64,000 nt of DNA. Origin: Flavipsychrobacter stenotrophus (GTDB lineage: Bacteria; Bacteroidota; Bacteroidia; Chitinophagales; Chitinophagaceae). Under the pieces are notes generated by a model. The model was not told where the DNA came from and searched no databases. It worked only from the letters and a program-made list of their open reading frames with translations. Numbering within the stretch: the first letter of the stretch is position 1; each line of letters starts with the position of its first letter. Location of the stretch: NCBI RefSeq assembly GCF_002954265.1, contig NZ_PPSL01000001.1, positions 558,001-622,000 on the forward strand. The letters are read 5' to 3'. The position numbers and the translations under genes are program-made. This document shows positions 33,020 to 42,984 of the stretch, piece by piece.

Positions 33020-34974
33020 TAAAAGAGAAAGGAAGGCCCAATAGACTATTGAAATATTCTTTGCTTGCTATGTTGAGCATAGTTGCCATTACCGCAAATG
33101 CACAGGAAGGCTATGAGGCAATAATAGAAAAATACAAAACAGAGAACGCTGTCATTACCAATAATACAGAGCACCTTACTATTAAAAATGAAGGAGGCGA
33201 ACTGGTGGCGGTAAGTGATATTACGCACGAAAAGCTGTTGATCAGCGAAATGTCTCCGGGGCTGTATAACAAAGAATATATCTTTCATAGCTACTTCAAT
33301 AAGCTGCAGCAATTTGATGCTGAGGCACTGATACCAACAGATAAGGGCTATAAGAAAAAGAAAGATTACCTGGACAAGACAACAACATCTGAACAGGAGA
33401 ATATTTTTTATGACGATGCCAAACAGACCGAAATTTCCTTTAGTGGGTTAACGAAAAACTCAGTGCTGAAAACATCTTACACTATCAGTCATACCGATAT
33501 TCATATGCTGCCTGTGTTCTATTTCCAGGAGAGTATACCCGCTGTCAAACAGGTATTTGAGATAACCGCACCGAAATATGTACAGTTCAAATTTGTGCTG
33601 AAGGGTGATCATACTGACTGGATAAAGCAAACCCGCGAGGAGAGCAAGAATACGATAATATATAGATTTACAGCTGAAAATGTTCCTGCACTTAAAGAGC
33701 TCAGTGATTTGCCATCTGTCAGTTATTACATGCCTCATGTAATACCTTTTATAACTTCCTACCAGTTGCCGCATGATGATCAACCAACGCAAATGTTGAG
33801 TGATCCTTCTCAGCTGTATGCGTACTACTATCACTATATAAAAAACGTGAACGTAACCAAAGATGACCTTCTCAGCAAGACAGCACAGGAAGTAACTAAG
33901 GGTGACAAAACTGATAGAGAGAAAGCAGCCCACATATACCAGTGGGTGCAGCGGAACATGCACTACATAGCATTTGAAGACAGCCTGGGTGGGTATGTGC
34001 CCCGGCAGGCAGCAGACATATGTAAGCGTAAATTTGGTGACTGCAAAGACATGGCAAGCATCCTTACCGCTATGTGCCGGGAAGTGGGCCTTAAGGCTTA
34101 CTTTACCTGGATAGGCACCAGACATAAGCCTTATACCTATGATGAGACACCACTGCCGCTGGTAGATAATCACATGATCTGTGCATTGAAACTGGGCGAG
34201 CAATGGTTGTTTATGGATGGAACTGATCCTCTGATCCCATTCGGGTACAATCCATCGGGCATACAAGGTAAGGAAGCTATGATAGCTATAGATGAAAAGA
34301 CTTTTAAGATCATCAAAGTGCCGGAAACACCTGCCGCAGTAAACGCTGTATCAGACAGTACTTATCTTCATCTTGATGGCAAGAATGTATCTGGTTCTGT
34401 GAGAATGGGGTACAAAGGGTATCCGGCGTGGAATCTTGAAAATACAATGGTCTATTATAAGAATGAAGACAGAGATAAATATGTGAGAGCAATAACCAGT
34501 CGCGGGTCTAATAAGTTCGTGCAGAAGAGTTACAAATACTATCAGAACGACAAGGACGAAAAGGAAGCCAGCCTGGGCCTTGAGTTTACAATAGATAATT
34601 ACGTGCAGAATGCAGGTAAGGAGTATTACATCAACATGAACCTGAACCGAAATTTTGAAGATGACTATGTAGATGCCAAAGACAGGAATGTAGGTGTTTC
34701 TTACAAATTCAAAACAAAGGTGCAGGAGGTGGTAGTGTTGGATATACCGAAAGGATTTACCGCAACCTATGTACCGCCCGATGCGACTAACTCGCTGGAC
34801 GATATGTGGAACTATAAGCTCTCTTATAAATTAGTGCCGGGTCAGGTTATCCTTACCAAAGACTATGAGCTCAAAACCCTTATACTACCTGTAGATAAAT
34901 TCTCAGCCAATAATAAAATGGTTGAAGAATTGAAAAAACAATACAAAGAATCAATAGTACTTACTGCCAACTAG
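33016..34974 (+). CDS. Exported DUF3857/transglutaminase-like protein with intact triad
   Basis: This 652-aa protein has a signal peptide ending near AITANA. The N-terminal part (about 30-260) resembles DUF3857. The transglutaminase core carries C343 (FGDCKDMAS), H386 (DNHMIC) and D401 (LFMDGTD), a complete catalytic triad. The C-terminal part is beta-rich. Such proteins could cross-link or cleave amide bonds at the envelope; the substrate is unknown. It overlaps the MORN-protein gene by 4 bp and is followed 10 bp later by a related protein. Confidence 0.85.
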   Translation: MIKEKGRPNRLLKYSLLAMLSIVAITANAQEGYEAIIEKYKTENAVITNNTEHLTIKNEGGELVAVSDITHEKLLISEMSPGLYNKEYIFHSYFNKLQQFDAEALIPTDKGYKKKKDYLDKTTTSEQENIFYDDAKQTEISFSGLTKNSVLKTSYTISHTDIHMLPVFYFQESIPAVKQVFEITAPKYVQFKFVLKGDHTDWIKQTREESKNTIIYRFTAENVPALKELSDLPSVSYYMPHVIPFITSYQLPHDDQPTQMLSDPSQLYAYYYHYIKNVNVTKDDLLSKTAQEVTKGDKTDREKAAHIYQWVQRNMHYIAFEDSLGGYVPRQAADICKRKFGDCKDMASILTAMCREVGLKAYFTWIGTRHKPYTYDETPLPLVDNHMICALKLGEQWLFMDGTDPLIPFGYNPSGIQGKEAMIAIDEKTFKIIKVPETPAAVNAVSDSTYLHLDGKNVSGSVRMGYKGYPAWNLENTMVYYKNEDRDKYVRAITSRGSNKFVQKSYKYYQNDKDEKEASLGLEFTIDNYVQNAGKEYYINMNLNRNFEDDYVDAKDRNVGVSYKFKTKVQEVVVLDIPKGFTATYVPPDATNSLDDMWNYKLSYKLVPGQVILTKDYELKTLILPVDKFSANNKMVEELKKQYKESIVLTAN

Positions 34975-34984
34975 AATAAATCAT

Positions 34985-36946
34985 ATGAAAAAAATTGCCG
35001 CCGGCGTTATCTGTGTATTAGCCGCTACAACCCATATAAATGCGCAGACCTCAATTTCAGATGACTGGGATGCTAAACCGGTAATGCATACTATTGATTC
35101 CGCATTCGCAAAGGCTGAAGCTGTTATCATAGATCAAGACATAAAACTGGAGTATAAAGAAATTGAAAAGAAAGGGTATACCTACCGTAAGCTGCACAGG
35201 TTGGTAAAGGTGCTGGACGAGAAGGGTATAGAGAGCTTTAATAAAATGAATTTTCCTACCGTAGAAGGGATCGAGATCATTACCCTTAAAGCGCGGACTA
35301 TCCTCCCCGATGGAAAAGTATTTGAAGTGACGAAAGACAAGATGAAGACGTCAAAGAATGATAACGGGTCGTCAGAATTGGTGTTCGCTATGGAGGGGGT
35401 GGAGAAGAATGCGGAAATAGAGTTGCTTTACGAGTACAGAAAACCTGTAGCCTTATTTGGCATAGAAACCTACCAATACTCAATGCCCGTAATGCATGCC
35501 GGCTTTATGCTGATCAGCCCCAAACGGCTGGTATATGAGGGCAGGGGCTACAATGGGTTCCCTGATACCCACGATTCTGTAACAGATGACACGAGATATG
35601 TGATTGCTAATAAAAATCATATTCCACCTCTTCAGAACGAGGTATACAGTTTTTATGATGCCAATAGAATGAGGGTTGACTATAAGATCAGTTACCTGCC
35701 CGAAGAGAAGATGGGCGTGCGCATGTTTACCTGGCAAGACCTGGTGAAACGAATTTATGATGCCACTTACCAGGTAGTTGACAAGGAAACAAAAGCGGTT
35801 ACTAAATATCTGGAAACACTGGGTGTAAACGAAAGTGATCCTGAGGCGGATAAAATAAAAAAGATAGAGAACGGTATCAAGAATAATATTACGCTTTACA
35901 AAGAGATCGCCGATGCCAATTCATGGCGGATCGACAATATCATCAATAAGAAATCGGCTACCGAAACCGGCATCAACCGGCTATTTGCCGCATGTTTTTT
36001 GCAGGCAGGTGTAACTGCAGAAATAGGTATAACATCAGACCGTACACAAGCGCAGTTCGATAATAATTTCGAGAACTGGAACCAGATGGAGAATTATGTA
36101 TTCTATTTCCCTAAACAAGGGAAATTCCTATATCCCACCGGCACCTACTATCGGTATCCGTTTGTACCTGCATCTATGCTCACCAATAAGGGTTTATTCT
36201 GTAAGTTGATGAAGTTGGGTGATATCTCTAATGCGATAGCAGATGTAAGGCCCATAGTGCCTATGAATTATGCAGATAGCAAAAGCAATATTGACGCTAC
36301 GATTTCTTTCAATAATGAAATGGAAGCTAAGACAGATATTGTTTATTCGTTCGCTGGCTATTCTGCTTTCGGCTTGCGGGAAGCAGCTGTATTATTGCCT
36401 AAGGATAAGATAAAAGAGCTGGTGCAGAGCGTGGTGGGTATTGCAGATGGTAAACCCGAAAACATATTGACCTATTCACTTGCCAATGAGGCATTTGAGA
36501 ACTATACCACAGGTGTGCCAATGCGGGTAGTCGCTACTGTTAACACGCCGCAGCTGGTAGAAAAGGCAGGGCCGAAGTATATTCTTAAGATAGGTGATGT
36601 TATAGGCCGGCAGGAAGAGTTGTATCAAAATACAGAGCGTAAGCTGCCAATGGATATCTCTTATCCGCACTCTTTGAATCGGACTATTACCGTGGTTATT
36701 CCTGCTGGTTATAAAGTATTGAACCCGGAGACGATCAACATCAATGCTGATTTTAAGAATAGCGAAGGGGTTGCTACTGCTGGTTTTCATTCGTCATACG
36801 CTATAGACGGTAATAAGCTCACGGTAACCATTACAGAGTTCTACAGTCAGCTACATTATGAAGTTACAGATTACGAAGCCTATCGCAAAGTGATCAATGC
36901 GTCTGCCGATTTCAATAAAGTGAATTTGTTGTTGTCTAATAAGTAG
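34985..36946 (+). CDS. Exported DUF3857 protein with degenerate transglutaminase core
   Basis: This 653-aa paralogue-like protein, after a signal peptide (AAGVICVLAATTHINAQ), has a DUF3857 domain (about 40-240; KALDEKG-like VKVLDEKGIESF). A transglutaminase-like fold follows in the middle, but its Cys position is not conserved: KKSATETGINRLFAACF replaces the usual NCxD segment. It is therefore likely to be non-catalytic. The similar length, shared architecture and 10-bp spacing from the active homologue suggest an enzyme/pseudo-enzyme pair acting with the MORN protein. Confidence 0.82.
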   Translation: MKKIAAGVICVLAATTHINAQTSISDDWDAKPVMHTIDSAFAKAEAVIIDQDIKLEYKEIEKKGYTYRKLHRLVKVLDEKGIESFNKMNFPTVEGIEIITLKARTILPDGKVFEVTKDKMKTSKNDNGSSELVFAMEGVEKNAEIELLYEYRKPVALFGIETYQYSMPVMHAGFMLISPKRLVYEGRGYNGFPDTHDSVTDDTRYVIANKNHIPPLQNEVYSFYDANRMRVDYKISYLPEEKMGVRMFTWQDLVKRIYDATYQVVDKETKAVTKYLETLGVNESDPEADKIKKIENGIKNNITLYKEIADANSWRIDNIINKKSATETGINRLFAACFLQAGVTAEIGITSDRTQAQFDNNFENWNQMENYVFYFPKQGKFLYPTGTYYRYPFVPASMLTNKGLFCKLMKLGDISNAIADVRPIVPMNYADSKSNIDATISFNNEMEAKTDIVYSFAGYSAFGLREAAVLLPKDKIKELVQSVVGIADGKPENILTYSLANEAFENYTTGVPMRVVATVNTPQLVEKAGPKYILKIGDVIGRQEELYQNTERKLPMDISYPHSLNRTITVVIPAGYKVLNPETININADFKNSEGVATAGFHSSYAIDGNKLTVTITEFYSQLHYEVTDYEAYRKVINASADFNKVNLLLSNK

Positions 36947-36977
36947 AAGGCAAAAAACAAAACCTCCTATTCATTGC

Positions 36978-37673
36978 TTAGCTGTCACTTTTGTTCAGCA
37001 TAATTTCTATCTTTTGATTAACATTTTTTACCGTAAAGTAAATGTATACGTTCTGGTCATCGTTATATTGAAACTCTGCACTGTAGTCTACATATTTACT
37101 AGCCTGGTCTGTAACGGTAACGCTGGTTATTCGGGGGGCCTTGTTGCGCAGGAATATCGCACACGCTTCCCTATACAATTTGGGATATTTCTTTTCGTAG
37201 TCAACATTACCTAATCTTACCGTTTCCCATAGTCCTTTAGCTGAGTATTGGGCCGCCCCGGTAATGTAAATAGGTTTTGTAGCGTCAGTATGGCTGATGT
37301 CGCTCTCATTAAAGCCATATTGTTTAAGGGAATCTATATCTTCCTTACTGACCTGGAAACAATACAGCGTCTGTATCTCAGACTGAAAGGCGATCTTCTT
37401 GTCTCTTTCAATGATGCCGACTATGATACCTGCACATATACTGTTCACATTAACCTTGTTATATAGGATCAATGCCTTGTATGTTATTGAATCAATGTTG
37501 TAGGTCAACCCCTCTATTGTTGCTTCATTTCTACGGATAGTATTTGGTTGGCTCCCGGTGTCAGATGCATTTATTTCATTGTTGGGTGGGGTATAGACAA
37601 TTGGGGTTTCTTCGTCCGAACAACCGGAAAACAATATGATGGAGCAAGCTAATAACGCAAAAATCTTGTACAT
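36978..37673 (-). CDS. Lipoprotein of unknown function
   Basis: From the ATG at 37673 (MYKIFALLACSIILFSGC) the protein has 231 aa and a clear lipobox, so Cys18 should be lipidated. The mature part starts with a polar linker (SDEETPIVYTPPNNE) and then shows a mixed alpha/beta domain with no recognised motif. A farther ATG at 37703 would add 10 residues before the signal and is less likely. It is convergent with the transglutaminase operon. Confidence 0.68.
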   Translation of the reverse strand: MYKIFALLACSIILFSGCSDEETPIVYTPPNNEINASDTGSQPNTIRRNEATIEGLTYNIDSITYKALILYNKVNVNSICAGIIVGIIERDKKIAFQSEIQTLYCFQVSKEDIDSLKQYGFNESDISHTDATKPIYITGAAQYSAKGLWETVRLGNVDYEKKYPKLYREACAIFLRNKAPRITSVTVTDQASKYVDYSAEFQYNDDQNVYIYFTVKNVNQKIEIMLNKSDS

Positions 37674-37959
37674 AAATATTAAATGATTATTGTTGATATA
37701 CACTCACCGTTACCAGGTAAATCAAATCTGAAGCTACGTTTCAAAGTTAATGGATAATAAAACGAATTTTCACTGCTATTTCATGTAGGAACTCATTTTT
37801 AACGGTTATTTTATAATCATTTTCGTGTTTTCGCAACCACATTCCTGCCGTTCATTAACTTTTTCGACCGTTTGTAAACAATTTAACGTTAGCACCATAT
37901 GGTTTAGCTAATCTTGTATCGGATTCTGATTTTATTTACGACGGTTAAAATTTACGGTT

Positions 37960-38055
37960 ATGAAGTATGTAACTATTACATTGTCGGTGTTTTTATTGAT
38001 ATTTTATATTGTGGTGTTTGCGGCTCTTTTTTACTTCATTTTAAAGTCGGCATAG
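37960..38055 (+). CDS. Putative 31-aa single-pass membrane peptide
   Basis: ATG at 37960 and TAG at 38053-38055 enclose a peptide that is almost entirely one hydrophobic helix (VTITLSVFLLIFYIVVFAAL) with a Lys at each end. A TAATCTTG element lies about 40 bp upstream. It could be a real small membrane protein; the evidence is only composition and start context. Confidence 0.3.
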   Translation: MKYVTITLSVFLLIFYIVVFAALFYFILKSA

Positions 38056-38259
38056 TGTGTTTTGGCGCTGTTTTCAGGTGAAAATAACAGGTGTTTTCCG
38101 GTAAATTTTTGAGCCCATTTGAACCTCATAGAACTAATTGTCGGGTTGGGCAAATAGCATTTAGTTATACAGTTATTAACATCGTTTATGGAAAGTTGTT
38201 AATAAGGCTGAAATTAATTTAAAAGATTGATTATCAATATTTTATTATAGTAGGTAATT

Positions 38260-38267
38260 TATCTTTG
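38260..38267 (+). promoter_or_regulatory. -7 promoter element upstream of nrdB
   Basis: TATCTTTG matches TAnnTTTG exactly but lies about 227 bp before the nrdB start, which would give a long leader. Confidence 0.4.
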
Positions 38268-38315
38268 TTTGCTCCTGTTTTCATTTTCGGAGTAGCCAAA
38301 TCTATGTGCTTTGGG

Positions 38316-38324
38316 TTATGCACA
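38316..38324 (+). promoter_or_regulatory. DnaA-box-like site upstream of nrdB
   Basis: TTATGCACA is identical to the TTATnCACA consensus. In E. coli DnaA regulates nrdAB; a similar role here is inference. Confidence 0.4.
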
Positions 38325-38493
38325 GGCTGTTAAAAACTAAAAATATTTCCTTTCAATTCTCAGATTACATTTGCTAAGGTCGTTAAAAAACAGGGCATCG
38401 TTCTTTAATGGTCCTATCCTGCTGTTTGTGCTTATGGTTTTCGCCGTGTACATGCTGCTAACGATAGAAAGGGCTTAAAAAATGTAGTTGGTT

Positions 38494-39462
38494 ATGAATG
38501 AAAATGAAGTACTGTTAAGAGAGAACAAAGACAGGTTTGTGATATTGCCTATTAACTATCCCAAAATATGGGAGATGTATAAGAAGCATGAAGCTAGTTT
38601 CTGGACTGCCGAGGAAATAGACCTCAGCGGCGATATGAAAGACTGGAACAACCTGAATGATGGTGAACGTCACTTTGTATCTCACGTACTTGCATTTTTT
38701 GCCGCCAGCGATGGTATAGTCAATGAGAACCTGGCTGTTAACTTCATGAGTGAAGTACAGCTGCCGGAAGCAAGGTGTTTCTATGGTTTCCAGATAATGA
38801 TGGAAAACATTCACTCCGAAACTTATGCCTTGCTCATCGACACTTACATCAAAGACATTTACGAAAAAGATCGCTTGTTCCATGCTATGGAAACGGTACC
38901 TGCCGTAAAGAAGAAAGCTGAATGGGCACTTCGCTGGATAGAGCAGGGCACGTTCGCTGAGCGTCTTGTTGCCTTCGCAGCTATTGAAGGCATCTTCTTC
39001 AGCGGTAGCTTCTGCTCTATCTTCTGGTTGAAGAAAAGAGGATTGCTCCCCGGCCTTACTTTCAGCAATGAGTTAATAAGCCGCGATGAGGGTATGCACT
39101 GCGAGTTTGCTTGTCTCTTGTATGGTATGCTCAATGAAAAGCTGAGCCACGAAGCAGTAGCAGCAATAATCGGTGACGCAGTAGAAATCGAAAAAGAATT
39201 TATCTCAGAAGCATTGCCGGTAGACCTTATAGGGATGAACGCCAAGCTGATGAAACAATACATAGAGTTTGTGGCAGACAGGTGGTTGGGCGAACTGGGT
39301 TATCCTAAAATGTTCAACGCTACAAATCCTTTCGACTTCATGGAAATGATCTCATTGCAGGGTAAGACCAACTTCTTCGAAAAGAGAGTAGGCGATTACC
39401 AGAAAGCCGGGGTATTGGGCAGCAAAGACGATCAGACCTTTTCAATGGACGAAGACTTTTAA
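38494..39462 (+). CDS. nrdB: Ribonucleotide reductase class I, beta subunit
   Basis: NrdB holds the di-iron/tyrosyl radical cofactor that starts reduction of ribonucleoside diphosphates in NrdA. From the ATG at 38494 it has 322 aa. D73, E104, H107 and Y111 (ENIHSETY) have the same spacing as D84, E115, H118 and Y122 of E. coli NrdB, so the radical Tyr is present. The C-terminal FSMDEDF tail is the NrdA-docking peptide. A TTG two codons earlier is possible but less likely. nrdA follows after a 263-bp spacer filled with REP-like palindromes. Confidence 0.95.
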   Translation: MNENEVLLRENKDRFVILPINYPKIWEMYKKHEASFWTAEEIDLSGDMKDWNNLNDGERHFVSHVLAFFAASDGIVNENLAVNFMSEVQLPEARCFYGFQIMMENIHSETYALLIDTYIKDIYEKDRLFHAMETVPAVKKKAEWALRWIEQGTFAERLVAFAAIEGIFFSGSFCSIFWLKKRGLLPGLTFSNELISRDEGMHCEFACLLYGMLNEKLSHEAVAAIIGDAVEIEKEFISEALPVDLIGMNAKLMKQYIEFVADRWLGELGYPKMFNATNPFDFMEMISLQGKTNFFEKRVGDYQKAGVLGSKDDQTFSMDEDF

Positions 39463-39519
39463 TTAAGGCAAAAGTTAAAAGTGAAAACCCAAAAGTGTGT
39501 TATTAAGCGGAAACACTTC

Positions 39520-39690
39520 GACAACACAAGGGCCTGAAGGGACCAACAATGTTAGCCAAGGGTTTTAACCCTTGGAACAAAAAAAGAAACGCCCTGAAAG
39601 GGCGAAACACGACAGCCGGGGGTGTAGCCCCCGGAACAAAAGACCCCAAATGAGCAAGCCCTGTAAGGGCGAAACAATTTTGGAATAACA
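39520..39690. repeat. REP-like palindrome cluster between nrdB and nrdA
   Basis: Four hairpins lie in a row: CCAAGGGTTTTAACCCTTGG (39556-39575), GCCCTGAAAGGGC (39591-39603), CCGGGGGTGTAGCCCCCGG (39616-39634) and GCCCTGTAAGGGC (39658-39670), with GAAACA linkers. The same units flank the broken REP-associated transposase at 42.2-42.9 kb. Confidence 0.8.
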
Positions 39691-39725
39691 CCACAAAACA
39701 AGCATCGTAAAATACTTAAAATATA

Positions 39726-42131
39726 ATGAATATGTACGTTATTAAAAGAAACGGCCGGCAAGAGAGTGTGAAGTTTGACAAGATAACCGCACGTATAGAA
39801 AAACTGTCTTATAGCCTCAGCCCTTTCATCAACGTTATTGACGTTGCCAAGAAGGTAATTGAAGGTATATACGCCGGTGTACCTACTACCGAACTGGACA
39901 ATCTTGCCGCGGAAACCGCTGCTTCTTTGACCACCAAGCACCCCGACTACGCCATCTTAGCGAGCAGGATTGCAGTGAGTAACCTGCATAAGAATACCAC
40001 CAAGTCGTTCTCCGATACTATGCGCAAGCTGCATACGTACACAGATCCTACCAATGGCAAGGTATTGCCAATGATAGCAGATGACGTAATGGAGATAATT
40101 GAAGCTAATGCAGAAATACTGGATAGCTCTATCATCTACGATCGCGACTTCGGTTTTGATTATTTCGGTTTCAAAACACTGGAAAAATCTTACCTGCTGA
40201 AGATAGACGGTGTGGTAGCTGAGCGCCCGCAGCATATGTATATGCGTGTGGCTATAGGCATTCATAAAAGCGATATTGACAGCGCCATCAAGACGTACAA
40301 CCTGATGAGTGAGCGTTGGTTCACACATGCTACACCTACCTTGTTCAATGCTGGGACACCTAAGCCGCAGATGTCATCTTGCTTCCTGCTGGCTATGAAG
40401 GACGACAGCATTGATGGTATCTACGATACACTGAAGCAGACTGCAAAGATATCGCAGAGCGCAGGTGGTATAGGTTTGTCTGTGCACAACGTACGTGCTA
40501 CCGGGAGCTACATAGGTGGCACAAATGGTACCAGCAATGGCCTTGTTCCTATGCTTCGTGTATTCAACGATACTGCACGTTATGTAGATCAGGGTGGTGG
40601 AAAGCGCAAAGGCGCATTCGCAATATACCTGGAGCCATGGCATGCTGATGTATTCGACTTCCTGGATCTGCGTAAGAACCATGGTAAGGAAGAAGCACGT
40701 GCACGTGACCTGTTTTACGCATTGTGGATCCCGGATCTGTTTATGAAGAGGGTAGAGGAGAATGGCGATTGGAGCCTGTTCTGCCCTAACGAAGCACCTG
40801 ACTTGTTTGAAGTGCATAGCGACGAGTTTGTAGCCCTCTATGAGCGTTACGAAAAAGAAGGCCGCGCACGCAAAACCATCAAGGCGCAGGATCTGTGGTT
40901 TGCAATAGTAGAAAGCCAGATAGAAACGGGTACGCCATACCTGCTCTATAAAGATGCCGCTAACAGCAAGAGCAATCAGCAGAACCTGGGTACTATAAAG
41001 AGCAGTAACCTGTGTACAGAGATAATGGAGTATACCAGCCCCGATGAGGTAGCTGTGTGTAACCTGGCTTCTATAGCATTGCCACGCTTTGTGATAGACA
41101 ACAAGTTCGACTTCGACAAACTGTATGAAGTTACCTACCAGGCTGCCATAAACCTGAACAAGATCATTGACAATAACTACTACCCGGTAGTAGAGGCAGA
41201 ACGCAGCAACATGCGCCACCGCCCTATAGGATTGGGTGTGCAGGGCCTTGCCGATGCATTTATACTGCTGCGCTTACCATTTGAAAGTGAGCTGGCCAAG
41301 ACACTGAACAAGAACATATTTGAGACCATCTACTTTGCTGCTATGACCGCTAGTAAAGACCTCGCTAAGAGAGATGGTCACTACGAAACATTCCCTGGCT
41401 CACCACTGTCAAAGGGTATCTTCCAGTTCGATATGTGGAAGGTGCAGCCAAGTAACCGCTACGATTGGGATACACTGCGTGCCGAAGTAATGGAGCATGG
41501 TACCCGCAACTCTCTGCTGGTAGCGCCAATGCCTACAGCATCTACATCGCAGATATTGGGCAACAATGAGTGCTTTGAGCCATACACAAGCAACATCTAC
41601 ACCCGCCGCGTACTGAGCGGTGAGTTTGTGATAGTGAACAAGCACCTGCTGAAAGACCTGGTAAACCTGGGCCTGTGGACCAACGATATGAAGAACAAGA
41701 TCATTACTGCTAATGGTTCTGTACAACATATAGAAGAGGTACCTGCCGATATTAAGGAACTGTACAAAACAGTATGGGAAATAAAGCAGCGCAGCCTTAT
41801 AGATATGTCGGCCGACCGTGGCGCGTATATCTGCCAGAGCCAGTCGCTCAACCTGTTTGTTGATGCACCTACTACAGCCAAGCTTACCTCTATGCACTTC
41901 TACGCATGGAAGAAAGGACTGAAGACAGGTATGTACTACCTGCGCACACAGGCAGCAGCACAGGCAGTACAGTTTACAGTAGAGAAACAAGGCAGCAACG
42001 ACATGAGCCCGATGATACCCACCACCGGCGCCACCCCTGCTACCGAAAACGACCTGGACAGCATAGAAGCCGACATCATCAGCGGCCCCGTATGCACCAT
42101 GGAAGAAGGCTGCATCACTTGTAGCGGCTAG
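39726..42131 (+). CDS. nrdA: Ribonucleotide reductase class I, alpha subunit
   Basis: NrdA carries the active site and allosteric sites that reduce NDPs to dNDPs. The 801-aa protein has an N-terminal ATP-cone ([18 protein letters not shown]) for overall activity control. The catalytic domain follows, with NLCTEI (active-site Cys) and the [12 protein letters not shown] region. The C-terminal swinging-arm cysteines are in [10 protein letters not shown]. The start could also be the ATG two codons later. A strong terminator follows at 42162-42191. Confidence 0.95.
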   Translation: MNMYVIKRNGRQESVKFDKITARIEKLSYSLSPFINVIDVAKKVIEGIYAGVPTTELDNLAAETAASLTTKHPDYAILASRIAVSNLHKNTTKSFSDTMRKLHTYTDPTNGKVLPMIADDVMEIIEANAEILDSSIIYDRDFGFDYFGFKTLEKSYLLKIDGVVAERPQHMYMRVAIGIHKSDIDSAIKTYNLMSERWFTHATPTLFNAGTPKPQMSSCFLLAMKDDSIDGIYDTLKQTAKISQSAGGIGLSVHNVRATGSYIGGTNGTSNGLVPMLRVFNDTARYVDQGGGKRKGAFAIYLEPWHADVFDFLDLRKNHGKEEARARDLFYALWIPDLFMKRVEENGDWSLFCPNEAPDLFEVHSDEFVALYERYEKEGRARKTIKAQDLWFAIVESQIETGTPYLLYKDAANSKSNQQNLGTIKSSNLCTEIMEYTSPDEVAVCNLASIALPRFVIDNKFDFDKLYEVTYQAAINLNKIIDNNYYPVVEAERSNMRHRPIGLGVQGLADAFILLRLPFESELAKTLNKNIFETIYFAAMTASKDLAKRDGHYETFPGSPLSKGIFQFDMWKVQPSNRYDWDTLRAEVMEHGTRNSLLVAPMPTASTSQILGNNECFEPYTSNIYTRRVLSGEFVIVNKHLLKDLVNLGLWTNDMKNKIITANGSVQHIEEVPADIKELYKTVWEIKQRSLIDMSADRGAYICQSQSLNLFVDAPTTAKLTSMHFYAWKKGLKTGMYYLRTQAAAQAVQFTVEKQGSNDMSPMIPTTGATPATENDLDSIEADIISGPVCTMEEGCITCSG

Positions 42132-42161
42132 AATCTGATTTTTTGAGTATACCCGAGAAGC

Positions 42162-42191
42162 AAGAAAGCCGACCTATTGGTCGGCTTTCTT
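42162..42191 (+). terminator. Terminator of nrdA
   Basis: AAGAAAGCCGACC and GGTCGGCTTTCTT form a perfect 13-bp stem around TATT. Confidence 0.8.
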
Positions 42192-42228
42192 AATGCACAG
42201 ATATCGAAAGATTGATGGACACGAATAG

Positions 42229-42306
42229 TCCTGAAAGGGCGACATAAATAGCGAGGGGTTTCAACCCCTCGAACAATGTGCTCCACAACATTAGCCCTGT
42301 AAGGGC
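42229..42306. repeat. REP cluster left of the REP-associated transposase
   Basis: CCTGAAAGGGC (42230-42240), GAGGGGTTTCAACCCCTC (42253-42270) and GCCCTGTAAGGGC (42294-42306), joined by GACATAA linkers. Confidence 0.8.
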
Positions 42307-42342
42307 GACATAACGCGCTCATAAAACCAATATCACACATCA

Positions 42343-42795
42343 CTAATCCCACACATACCGTTCATCATACACCACGTTATACTTCTTCAAAAACATTCGG
42401 TACTCATCCTGGAATGTTTTCGTTTTATGATGCTCGTGTTGATCCTCTATGTATTCAACCACTTTATCTACCTGCGATGGATTGACTGAAAACGCCCCAT
42501 ACCCATCCTGCCAATAAAAATTGCTTAATGTCTCATCCCGCGTCTTCATCCATTTAGAAGAGTTAGCTTTGATGTTCTTCACCAGATCCACCAACGTCAC
42601 ATTCTTCGACAACATGCACAAAACGTGTACATGATCTACATGCCCGCCAACCTTTACCGGATTTCAATCAATGTTCTTACAAACACCCGCTATGTATGTG
42701 TGTAACTCTGCCTCATGCGGCGGTTGTATCAACGCCTCCCTGTTCTTTGTGCTGAATATTATGTGGATATAATTATTGACTAATGATTGCCCCAT
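42343..42795 (-). pseudogene. REP-associated tyrosine (Y1/IS200-like) transposase with in-frame TGA
   Basis: Reading from the ATG at 42795 gives MGQSLVNNYIHIIFSTKNRE, the usual start of REP-associated Y1 transposases. TGA at codon 44 (42666-42664) interrupts it. The same frame continues NPVKVGGHVDHVHVLCMLSK, with the HUH motif (HVH), then the Tyr-containing YIEDQHEHH and the ending DERYVWD. The family usually has Cys or another residue at the stop position, so one base change explains the break. A truncated protein could start at 42621 but would lack the HUH motif. It is flanked by REP clusters in opposite orientation. Confidence 0.85.
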
Positions 42796-42812
42796 GTATG
42801 AATTTTTATGTC

Positions 42813-42892
42813 GCCCTTACAGGGCTTTGTCCGTGTTGTGATTGCGCTCGAGGGGTTAAAACCCCTCGCTATTTATGCCGCCCTTTCAGGGC
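42813..42892. repeat. REP cluster right of the transposase (inverted orientation)
   Basis: GCCCTTACAGGGC (42813-42825), GAGGGGTTAAAACCCCTC (42850-42867) and GCCCTTTCAGGGC (42880-42892). The order is the reverse complement of the left cluster. Confidence 0.8.
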
Positions 42893-42984
42893 TGTTTGAT
42901 CTATACAAACAATAATAAAAATTGCGTTACAAACATCCTCCTTTTCCTCCTATCCTGACCATCCTGATTCAGACAAACCACAAC

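Larger units (their letters stand above)
38056..38493. other. Long leader region upstream of nrdB
   Basis: About 440 bp without an established gene. It contains a perfect -7 element TATCTTTG (38260-38267), a perfect DnaA box TTATGCACA (38316-38324), and a TTG-started 35-codon frame (38371-38478) coding a hydrophobic segment (NGPILLFVLMVFAVYMLL). The real promoter of nrdB probably lies here. Confidence 0.5.
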
